Assembly (NCBI GenBank): GCA_905200565.1
Contig: CAJKKX010000067.1
Span: 1 to 9,016, forward strand
Length of the DNA: 9,016 nucleotides
DNA from: an uncultured Lachnospiraceae bacterium
GTDB taxonomy: Bacteria > Bacillota_A > Clostridia > Lachnospirales > Lachnospiraceae
Direction: 5' to 3'
Shown: one piece after another, positions 1 to 5,831 of the stretch
Layout: every line of letters starts with the position of its first letter
Position numbering within the stretch: the stretch's first letter is position 1
The notes under the pieces: generated by a model
Databases searched by the model: none
Told to the model about the DNA's origin: nothing
What the model saw: only the letters and a program-made list of their open reading frames with translations
Made by a program: the position numbers and the translations under genes

Positions 1-2
1 TT

Positions 3-335
3 CTGGATACCAGTCTGACAAAAATCATCAAGGGAAGTAAGCGCGCGGAGGACGGGACGCTTCTGGATGCATCGGGTGAAGAGATCGATCCGCGCAAGAT
101 CCGCGTGATGGCGGCGATCGGTCCGAATGATATAAAAATGACGGATCATCAGGATGAAGGGCTTGTGCAGGGCTACATCAGCAACTTAATCTACAAGGGC
201 GACCACTACAGCTATGTCATACACACGGATATGGGGCAGGATTTTGTAGTGAATGATGAGTATCTGTGGAATATGGACGACCAGGTGGGGCTGATCATGC
301 CGGTAGAAAAAATGAAATTTTCGGTGAAAAGATAG
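3..335 (+). CDS. potA: Spermidine/putrescine ABC transporter ATP-binding protein PotA, C-terminal fragment
   Basis: This is the last 110 codons of an ORF that enters from the left edge and stops at TAG 333-335. PotA is the cytoplasmic ATPase that powers PotBC-mediated polyamine import. The ATP-binding domain with Walker and signature motifs lies outside the window, so only the C-terminal TOBE-like regulatory part can be seen. It contains IGPNDIKM, which corresponds to the family's IRPEDI-type strand, and then GLVQGYISNLIYKGDHYSYVI, which fits the usual G-x-V-x-x-x-x-x-KG-x-HY pattern of PotA C-termini. The usual Arg of the RPED motif is Gly here. The call rests on this fragment plus the potB, potC and potD genes directly downstream. 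The spacing to potB is 11 nt, with the potB ribosome binding site starting at the stop codon. Another ABC ATPase of the same subfamily (for example FbpC-like) is possible in isolation but unlikely in this context. Confidence 0.88.
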   Translation: MDTSLTKIIKGSKRAEDGTLLDASGEEIDPRKIRVMAAIGPNDIKMTDHQDEGLVQGYISNLIYKGDHYSYVIHTDMGQDFVVNDEYLWNMDDQVGLIMPVEKMKFSVKR

Positions 336-346
336 GAGGGGGAGCG

Positions 347-1144
347 ATGGGAAAAATATCATTTTCCAGAAAAAGTCTGGGAATCCCCTATGCGCTTTTT
401 CTGGCGCTTTTTGTGGTTGCGCCGCTTCTGGTGCTGATCTATTACGCGTTCACAAACGGGCAGGGGCAGTTTACGCTGTCAAATCTGACCGGGTTTTTCA
501 CGAACCCGAACACGCTGGGAACGCTTTGCTACAGCTTTGCAATCTCGCTCACGACGACAGCAGTCTGTCTGCTGCTTGCATACCCAACGGCGTATATTCT
601 TGCAAAGAGTAAACTGAAAGCAAAGTCGGTGATCGTGATGATTTTTATTATGCCGATGTGGATAAATTTTTCTCTGCGCATTACGGCGCTGAAGGAAATT
701 CTTACATTAATTGAAAATAACCTGGCATATTATCCGTTTCTTAACGCGGTAATTGGCATGACCTATGATTTTCTTCCGTTTATGATCCTGCCGATCTACA
801 ATACGATCGTGAAGCTGGATGAATCGCTGCTGGAGGCGGCGCGGGATCTGGGGGCGAATGACCGCGAAGCATTTTTAAAAGTGACATTGCCGCTCTCGGT
901 GCCGGGAATCGTAAGCGGTATTGCTATGGTATTTCTGCCGGCAATGACAAACTATGTGGTGCTGGATATGCTGTATAACAGCACATACATTATGGGAAGT
1001 CTGATCAGCAGTTATTTTGCGGCTTATAACTGGAACGGCGGTTCGATGATCGCACTGATCCTTCTGGCGATTATCTGTCTGTTTACGCTGCTGACGAAGG
1101 GTATGGAAGAGGAAGAAAATCCGAGAGGGGGTGCACTGCTATGA
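347..1144 (+). CDS. potB: Spermidine/putrescine ABC transporter permease PotB
   Basis: This encodes a 265-aa inner-membrane permease subunit that pairs with PotC to form the polyamine translocation channel. The start at 347 is chosen because AGGAGGGGGA (334-343) sits just upstream. The reading frame is open back to 266, but that extension would run through the potA end and has no ribosome binding site. Hydrophobic segments lie near residues 12-32, 65-88, 98-112, 135-155, 195-215 and 238-258, giving about six helices as usual for the family. The cytoplasmic EAA loop that contacts the ATPase is clear at about residue 163 (EAARDLGANDREAF, then LPLSVPGIVSG). Length matches E. coli PotB (about 275-285 aa). 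The last codon overlaps the potC start by ATGA, suggesting coupled translation. Assignment as PotB rather than PotC rests on gene order and the N-terminal region. Confidence 0.93.
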   Translation: MGKISFSRKSLGIPYALFLALFVVAPLLVLIYYAFTNGQGQFTLSNLTGFFTNPNTLGTLCYSFAISLTTTAVCLLLAYPTAYILAKSKLKAKSVIVMIFIMPMWINFSLRITALKEILTLIENNLAYYPFLNAVIGMTYDFLPFMILPIYNTIVKLDESLLEAARDLGANDREAFLKVTLPLSVPGIVSGIAMVFLPAMTNYVVLDMLYNSTYIMGSLISSYFAAYNWNGGSMIALILLAIICLFTLLTKGMEEEENPRGGALL

Positions 1145-1944
1145 TGAAGAAAGTCTGGAAAGGCGTGATAATTGCATTTGTCCTGTTGTTTTTATATCTG
1201 CCGATTCTTGTTCTGGCAGTGTACAGCTTTACGGATGCCACACAGATTGGCGCGATCCGTGGATTTTCTCTGAAAAATTATGTGACATTATTTACGACGC
1301 CTGAGCTGCGGGATATGATCGTTGGAACGATCGCACTGGCATTTTCGGCGGCAGCGATTGCAACGCTGCTCGGTACGATGGGGGCAATTGGTTCTTTTTA
1401 CAGCGGAAAGCGCGTATCATCTGCACTTTCCACAGTGAACCAGGTGCCGGTCGTGAATGCGGATGTTGTGACCGGATTTTCTATCTGCATCCTGCTTGTA
1501 GTGGTTCTGGGGGTGAGCAAGGATACCTTTGTGCCGCTGCTCGCAGGCCACGTGACATTATGCGCACCGTTTGTTTTCCTGTCGGTTGTCCCGAAGCTGA
1601 AGCAGATGGATCCGAGCATTTATGAGGCAGCGCTGGATCTGGGGGCAACGCCGGCGGAAGCGCTCTGGAAGGTCGTGATTCCGCAGATCCTTCCGGGAAT
1701 CGTGTCCGGCTTTGCGCTGGCGGTTACACTGTCTCTGGACGATTATTTTGTTGCAACTTATACAAAGCCGGCTACCTTTGACACCATCAGTACCTACGTG
1801 GTAAATGCAACGAAAGGTTCTCAGACAACGATCAAAACGGCGCTGTGGGCATTGTCTACGGTAATCTTTGCGGTCGTTATTCTGATCGTTGTTCTGATGA
1901 ACCTGCGGGCTCAGAAAGAGCCATCGGAAAGGGCGGAGGTGTGA
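1141..1944 (+). CDS. potC: Spermidine/putrescine ABC transporter permease PotC
   Basis: This encodes a 267-aa inner-membrane permease, the second half of the PotBC channel. The gene opens with two tandem ATG codons (1141 and 1144). The first is preferred because GAGAGGGGG (1123-1131) is 9 nt upstream and because it forms the ATGA overlap with the potB stop. The N-terminal helix (GVIIAFVLLFLYLPILVLAVYSF) and a last helix around ALSTVIFAVVILIVVLM bracket a typical permease fold. The EAA motif lies at about residue 162 (EAALDLGATPAEALWKVVIP, then PGIVSG), the site that docks on PotA. LDDYFVATY following the EAA loop is typical of PotC. Length agrees with E. coli PotC (264 aa). The stop at 1942-1944 is 5 nt from the potD start, with the potD ribosome binding site inside the potC end. 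Confidence 0.94.
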   Translation: MMKKVWKGVIIAFVLLFLYLPILVLAVYSFTDATQIGAIRGFSLKNYVTLFTTPELRDMIVGTIALAFSAAAIATLLGTMGAIGSFYSGKRVSSALSTVNQVPVVNADVVTGFSICILLVVVLGVSKDTFVPLLAGHVTLCAPFVFLSVVPKLKQMDPSIYEAALDLGATPAEALWKVVIPQILPGIVSGFALAVTLSLDDYFVATYTKPATFDTISTYVVNATKGSQTTIKTALWALSTVIFAVVILIVVLMNLRAQKEPSERAEV

Positions 1945-1949
1945 TAAGG

Positions 1950-3659
1950 ATGAAAAAGAAAAAGCATTTTTTCGAACGCCGTCCGTTCGCCCGCGCGATA
2001 CTTCCGGGAGGTACGGGGAGCGAATGGAAAAAAAGAATTGCTGCGGCGGTTCTCTGCAGCGTCTTACTGTGTGATGCGATGCCTGTGATCACATTTGCAG
2101 CCAGTGACGCGCAGGAAAATACAACACAGACAGCAGGAGATGCGCAGGCGGATGCAACACAGGTGGCAGGAGACGCACAGGCGGATGCAACGGAAACAAC
2201 AGGAGACGCGCAGGCAGATGCAACGGAAACAACAGGAGATATGCAGGCGGAACAGCCGGGAAACATCCCGGAGGTTACGCTGCGGGTGTGCAACTGGGAG
2301 GAATATATTGACCTTGGCGACTGGGATGAGGAAGAGACGATCGATCTGGAGAGCGGGGACGTTATCGGCATAAATTCCATGGTGGAGGATTTCGAGGAGT
2401 GGTATCTGGAAACCTATGGGATTAAGGTAAATGTGGAGTATTCTACCTTTGGAACAAACGAGGATCTCTACAATATGCTGACTTTGGGTGATGAATACGA
2501 CCTCGTCTGCCCTTCCGAGTACATGATCATGAAGCTGATGGCGCAGGGGCAGCTTGTGCCGCTGTCGGAGGAATTTTTTGACACATCGGATGAAAATAAT
2601 TATTATATAAATGGAGTATCTCCCTATATCCGTTCGATTTTTGAGACAAAAGAGATTAACGGAGAGGCATGGGCGAAGTACGCAGCAGGCTATATGTGGG
2701 GCATCACCGGGATCGTGTACAATCCCGATCTTGTGTCGGAGGAGGATGCATCGAGCTGGAAGATTTTAGACGATCCGGCGTATTACCGGCAGGTGACGAT
2801 CAAGGACAATGTGCGTGATTCTTATTTTGCGGCAGTGGGCGCACTGAAATCAGATTTACTTACGTCTGAGGAATTTCTGCAGGATGCGGATTATCAGAAA
2901 AACCTCGAAGAGGAGATGAACGATACATCTTCCGAGACGATCGCATTGGTGCAGGATTATTTACAGGATGTGAAAAATAACGCATATTCTTTTGAGACAG
3001 ATTCCGGAAAAGCAGATATGGTGACGGGAAAGGTGGCGGCAAACTACCAGTGGTCCGGCGATGCAGTGTATACCATGGATCAGGCGGATGAGGATGAGTT
3101 TACGCTGGCGTTTGCGGTGCCGAAGGAATCCACCAATATTTATTTTGACGGCTGGGTGATGCTGAAAAACGGTATCAGAGGCGACGCAGCAAAGCAGCAC
3201 GCTGCCGAGGCGTTCATTAATTTTAACTCCAGAGCGGATAATGTTATCCGCAATATGTATTATATCGGTTACACCTCTGTGATTTCCGGCGGAGAGGATG
3301 AGCGGATTTTTGAGTATGCCGACTGGTGCTATGGCGCCGAAGAGGATGAGGAAGAGGTTGTTGATTATGATATCAGCTATTTCTTTACAGAGGATGAAAA
3401 CAGTGAGGATTATGTGATCACGGCTCCGGCGGACCAGGTGGGACGACAGCTTTCTGCGCAGTATCCGTCGCAGGATGCGATTGCAAGGTCGTCGATCATG
3501 ATCTATTTTGATGATGCGCAAAATGAAGCGATTAACAAAATGTGGATCAGTGTGCGCTGCTTTAATATCAACGATATGCCAGTGTGGGCGTGGGTGCTGA
3601 TCGCGCTGGCAGTTGTCGCGGGAGTTACAGCGCTGGCAGTGAAAAGACGCAGACGATGA
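1950..3659 (+). CDS. potD: Polyamine-binding protein PotD, long form with repeat linker and C-terminal membrane anchor
   Basis: This extracellular solute-binding protein captures spermidine or putrescine for PotABC. The start at 1950 follows GGCGGAGGT (1932-1940), and the protein is 569 aa, about 200 more than E. coli PotD. In order it shows a long basic N-region, a hydrophobic signal segment (about residues 31-50, likely cleavage near FAA/SD at 51), an 11-residue repeat linker (about 52-102), and a PotD fold. Landmarks that match the E. coli ligand pocket are NWEEY (W116, Y119), PSEY (S189, Y191), W368 in QWSGD and D400 in YFDGW; the usual Trp two residues before that Asp is Tyr398. The core ends at INKMWISVR, where most family members stop. 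A 33-residue tail follows, with a hydrophobic helix (about 545-563) and KRRRR. No lipobox with small residues before Cys and no LPxTG are visible, so the tail is probably the membrane anchor. It closes the transporter gene set; its stop lies inside the first unit of the downstream repeat array. Confidence 0.93.
   Translation: MKKKKHFFERRPFARAILPGGTGSEWKKRIAAAVLCSVLLCDAMPVITFAASDAQENTTQTAGDAQADATQVAGDAQADATETTGDAQADATETTGDMQAEQPGNIPEVTLRVCNWEEYIDLGDWDEEETIDLESGDVIGINSMVEDFEEWYLETYGIKVNVEYSTFGTNEDLYNMLTLGDEYDLVCPSEYMIMKLMAQGQLVPLSEEFFDTSDENNYYINGVSPYIRSIFETKEINGEAWAKYAAGYMWGITGIVYNPDLVSEEDASSWKILDDPAYYRQVTIKDNVRDSYFAAVGALKSDLLTSEEFLQDADYQKNLEEEMNDTSSETIALVQDYLQDVKNNAYSFETDSGKADMVTGKVAANYQWSGDAVYTMDQADEDEFTLAFAVPKESTNIYFDGWVMLKNGIRGDAAKQHAAEAFINFNSRADNVIRNMYYIGYTSVISGGEDERIFEYADWCYGAEEDEEEVVDYDISYFFTEDENSEDYVITAPADQVGRQLSAQYPSQDAIARSSIMIYFDDAQNEAINKMWISVRCFNINDMPVWAWVLIALAVVAGVTALAVKRRRR
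2103..2264 (+). repeat. 33-bp in-frame tandem repeat encoding the PotD linker
   Basis: There are four full 33-bp units (2103-2135, 2136-2168, 2169-2201, 2202-2234) and a degenerate fifth start at 2235. At protein level they read SDAQENTTQTA, GDAQADATQVA, GDAQADATETT, GDAQADATETT and GDMQAEQPGN. Units 3 and 4 are nearly identical in DNA, while the first and last are diverged, as expected for slippage or unequal recombination inside a linker. The composition (Ala, Asp, Thr, Gln, Glu; no hydrophobic core) suggests an extended, flexible spacer between the export signal and the ligand-binding fold. Confidence 0.93.
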
Positions 3660-3792
3660 GCCAGGAATTGATGAGTCAAGGATCGATGAACCAGGGATCG
3701 ATGAGCCAGGAATCAATGAGCCAGGGATCGATGAACCAGGGATCAATGAGCGCAGGGATCGATGAGTCAGGGAGCGATGAGCGCAGGGATCG
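3656..3792 (+). repeat. 15-bp minisatellite between potD and the dehydrogenase gene
   Basis: Nine tandem units fit the consensus ATGAGCCAGGGATCG. Units 1-6 and 8 are 15 bp (starting at 3656, 3671, 3686, 3701, 3716, 3731 and 3762). Units 7 and 9 (starting at 3746 and 3777) are 16 bp because of one extra G in AGCGCAGGG. Variants include ATGAACC and GAATCA forms. The array begins exactly at the ATG that overlaps the potD stop, so the potD terminator codon lies inside unit 1. A degraded tenth start (ATGGGATCC) follows at 3793. The units contain no inverted repeat spacing typical of CRISPR and no transposase is nearby. Confidence 0.95.
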
Positions 3793-3856
3793 ATGGGATC
3801 CGGGACGCGTCTGTGCCGCTTTGGAAGAGAGTGAAAGAGAGGAAACGTTATCATGA
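3656..3856 (+). CDS. Possible small repeat protein, 66 aa (doubtful gene)
   Basis: An ORF runs through the 15-bp array: its ATG overlaps the potD stop as ATGA (3656-3659) and its TGA overlaps the next gene's start as ATGA (3853-3856). The product would start with pentapeptides MSQEL, MSQGS, MNQGS, MSQES, MSQGS, MNQGS, then leave the repeat register at unit 7 (MSAGI, DESGS). It ends in a charged tail (WDPGRVCAALEESEREETLS). No signal peptide, membrane helix or known domain is visible. No strong ribosome binding site precedes 3656, so expression would depend on ribosomes reinitiating after potD. The one-base insertions in units 7 and 9 move later repeats into other frames, which argues against selection on the peptide. 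It may instead be an open frame created by a repeat lacking stop codons; I regard a real protein as less likely than not. Confidence 0.3.
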   Translation: MSQELMSQGSMNQGSMSQESMSQGSMNQGSMSAGIDESGSDERRDRWDPGRVCAALEESEREETLS

Positions 3857-5106
3857 GGATGATGCTGGTAGGAGCGGGTGCTGTCGGGGAGAGCATTCTG
3901 AAGATCATGCAGTGGAGGGATCCGGAAGGCACATGGCTTCCCTATGTGCTGATCTGCGATTATGATGCGAAAAGAGCGCGGGAAGTGGCGGCGATGCTTG
4001 GAGATGATACGCGCTTTGCAGTGTCGAAGGTGAATGCGACAGATCGGGAGGAAATGAAGCAGCTCATCCGCACACATCATATTGATTTTGTGATGGATGC
4101 AGCGCCTCCCTTTGCAAGCAACATGATATTTGACGCGGCATTTGAGACAGGCTGCAATTATGCCAGCATGGGCACCTGGTCGGTGCCGATGGATGAGCCG
4201 GCTTACGGCCTGGGCATCGAAAACAGCTATCTGGAGCCAATGACGAAATACAATTTTGACCGTCATGAGGCATGGCACGCGAAGGGGCAGATGGCGGTGA
4301 TCTGTCTTGGGATCGATCCGGGTGTTGTAAATGTATTTGCAAAATATGCAGCCACAGAGCTGCTGGATGAAATTTATGAGGCGCATGTGAAGGATGGAGG
4401 CAATCTGTCTGTCCCCGGAGCAGATCCTGACGACATCATGTTTGGTTTTAATGTGTGGACTGTGCTGGATGAGGTGATGAACCCAAATGTGGAATATGAT
4501 GAGGATAAAGGCGGATTTCTTGTGGAAAAAGCGTTTGCCGGGCAGGAGACCTTTGAGATGCCGGAGGGCGTCGGATGCAACACACTGGTGAAGGTGGAGC
4601 ATGAGGAGGTTGTGACATTGCCGCGCTATCTGAAGCAGTACGGTCTGAAGAAAGCAACCTTCAAGATCAGTCTCGACGAAAATCTTATCACAGCCTTAAC
4701 GGTGCTGGATAAGCTGGGGCTGCGCGGCATCCATCCGGTGCAGGTGGGAGATGTGCAGGTCGTACCGCGCGACGTGGTGGCGGCGTGCGCGCCGCAGCCG
4801 AAGGATATTGGCGATGAGATGACCGGTATGATGCTGGTAGGTGTTCATTGTATTGGAAAGAAGGACGGGAAGAGGAAGGAATACTTCCTGTATCAGCCCT
4901 TCGATAACCAGGAATCTATGAAACGCTGGGGCAGCCAGGCGGTGACGGCTCAGACCGGTTTTGGGGCGGCGCTGGCGTTGGAGCTGATCGGGCGTGGTAT
5001 CTGGAAGGACGCCGGGGTATTCTCACCGGAATACTTTGATCCGAAGCCGTATCTGAAGCTGATGGAAGAAAGCGGATATCGCTATGAAATAAAGGAAATG
5101 TTGTAA
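3853..5106 (+). CDS. Saccharopine dehydrogenase-family protein, carboxynorspermidine dehydrogenase-like
   Basis: This is a 417-aa cytoplasmic oxidoreductase. The N-terminus has a Rossmann dinucleotide site, VGAGAVG (GxGxxG at residues 7-12), with Asp36 at the end of strand 2 (ICDYD). An acid there usually favours NAD(H), whereas NADP enzymes tend to have basic or small residues. The substrate-domain entry MDAAPPF and the GIDPGVVNVFA motif (Asp155) match carboxynorspermidine dehydrogenase. So does the C-terminal GVFSPEYFDPKPYLKLM, which is close to the Vibrio enzyme's ending as I recall it. That enzyme condenses aspartate semialdehyde with a diamine during norspermidine or spermidine synthesis. 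The start at 3853 has AGAGGA (3838-3843) 9 nt upstream; Met3 and Met4 are weaker alternatives. Its position behind potABCD supports a polyamine role. The partner decarboxylase is not in the window, so substrate remains open (a saccharopine- or lysine-type reaction is the alternative). Confidence 0.83.
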   Translation: MRMMLVGAGAVGESILKIMQWRDPEGTWLPYVLICDYDAKRAREVAAMLGDDTRFAVSKVNATDREEMKQLIRTHHIDFVMDAAPPFASNMIFDAAFETGCNYASMGTWSVPMDEPAYGLGIENSYLEPMTKYNFDRHEAWHAKGQMAVICLGIDPGVVNVFAKYAATELLDEIYEAHVKDGGNLSVPGADPDDIMFGFNVWTVLDEVMNPNVEYDEDKGGFLVEKAFAGQETFEMPEGVGCNTLVKVEHEEVVTLPRYLKQYGLKKATFKISLDENLITALTVLDKLGLRGIHPVQVGDVQVVPRDVVAACAPQPKDIGDEMTGMMLVGVHCIGKKDGKRKEYFLYQPFDNQESMKRWGSQAVTAQTGFGAALALELIGRGIWKDAGVFSPEYFDPKPYLKLMEESGYRYEIKEML

Positions 5107-5156
5107 ATACAATATATTAAACGGAAACGGTGAGGAGAACGAAATCCCGATATTAT

Positions 5157-5186
5157 TTGACACGGATAACCTTTTTATAGTATGAT
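5157..5186 (+). promoter_or_regulatory. Likely sigma-A promoter for the gmk-like/holB operon
   Basis: A perfect -35 TTGACA (5157-5162) is followed after 18 nt by TATGAT (5181-5186), one mismatch from the -10 consensus. Transcription would begin near 5193, leaving a leader of about 30 nt with AGAGGG (5212-5217) before the ATG at 5223. TATAGT at 5176-5181 is a worse alternative because its spacer is only 13 nt. The rest of the 5107-5222 intergenic stretch shows neither a hairpin plus T-run terminator nor a recognisable riboswitch. Some transcription from the polyamine operon may therefore read through. Confidence 0.65.
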
Positions 5187-5222
5187 TAAAGATGCGAGAA
5201 CATAGCAGTAAAGAGGGCCGAA

Positions 5223-5831
5223 ATGGGGAAATTATTTTATATCATGGGGAAAAGCTCTACCGGAAAAGATACTATTTTTAAAGACGTATCAGAAAGAGAA
5301 GAGCTTGGTCTCAGAAATCTTGTGATGTATACGACCAGACCCATTCGTGAGAAGGAAACCGACGGCGTGGAGTATCATTTTGTCACGGAGGATGAAGCGG
5401 ATGAGCTGCAGCGCCAGGGAAAAATCATAGAGCTGCGCGCGTATCATACGGTTCATGGTATCTGGAAATATTTTACTGTGGACGATGAGCATACGGACCT
5501 GGAGCATTACGATTATATTGCGATCGGGACGCTGGAATCGTATGTGAAATTAAAGGAATATTATGGTGATGGGAAGGTCATTCCCATTTATATAGAGGTA
5601 GACGACGGCAATCGCCTGGAGCGCGCGCTGAAGCGGGAGCGCAAACCGCAGAATCGCAAATTTGAGGAAATGTGCAGAAGATTTCTGGCGGATGCAGAAG
5701 ATTTTTCTGAGGAGAATTTACAGAAGGCGGGGATTACAAAACGCTTCTGCAATGATAACGAGCGTGAGGAATGTATGCAGGAGATTGCGGATTATATTCG
5801 TCAGTGCCAGAAAGAAGGGAGCAGGGCATGA
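5223..5831 (+). CDS. Guanylate kinase-like P-loop protein (divergent)
   Basis: This 202-aa cytoplasmic protein has the guanylate-kinase fold. The P-loop is GKSSTGKDT (residues 9-17), where the canonical family has GPSGxGKGT or GKS; an Asp after the Lys also occurs in PhnN-type kinases. The GMP-binding loop signature is readable as TTRPIREKETDGVEYHF (residues 37-53, with Arg42, Glu45 and Tyr51). A lid-type Arg-rich stretch ERALKRERKPQNRKFEEMCRR follows. The second nucleotide-binding segment is not canonical: in place of the usual YGT and DVQG motifs it has HGIWKYF (78-84) and AIGTLES (100-106). It may phosphorylate GMP, another nucleotide, or no nucleotide. The start at 5223 is supported by AGAGGG 5 nt upstream. 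The stop overlaps the holB start by ATGA, so it heads the holB operon, the place held by tmk in B. subtilis. Confidence 0.8.
   Translation: MGKLFYIMGKSSTGKDTIFKDVSEREELGLRNLVMYTTRPIREKETDGVEYHFVTEDEADELQRQGKIIELRAYHTVHGIWKYFTVDDEHTDLEHYDYIAIGTLESYVKLKEYYGDGKVIPIYIEVDDGNRLERALKRERKPQNRKFEEMCRRFLADAEDFSEENLQKAGITKRFCNDNEREECMQEIADYIRQCQKEGSRA

Noticed and set aside
2040..2100. Lipoprotein lipobox in the PotD signal segment
   Set aside because: Cys residues are preceded by Leu (VLC, LLC), not by the Gly, Ala or Ser needed at the -1 position.
3555..3659. Sortase anchoring signal at the PotD C-terminus
   Set aside because: A hydrophobic helix and KRRRR tail are present, but no LPxTG-like motif precedes them; DMPVW does not fit.
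3656..3792. Possible CRISPR array
   Set aside because: The units are directly adjacent 15-16 bp copies with no unique spacers, and there are no cas genes.
2961..3932. A 323-codon open frame on the minus strand across the potD end and the repeat array
   Set aside because: It lies antisense to well-supported genes, has no ribosome binding site, and its product (His/Arg/Ile/Ser-rich with SIPGS repeats) is what the complement of this codon usage and repeat would give.
3676..4602. A 308-codon minus-strand open frame over the dehydrogenase gene
   Set aside because: It is a mirror of the coding strand's codon bias; no recognisable motif, and it overlaps another antisense frame in a different register.
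5107..5156. Rho-independent terminator after the dehydrogenase gene
   Set aside because: No stable inverted repeat followed by a T-run could be found in the stretch before the promoter.
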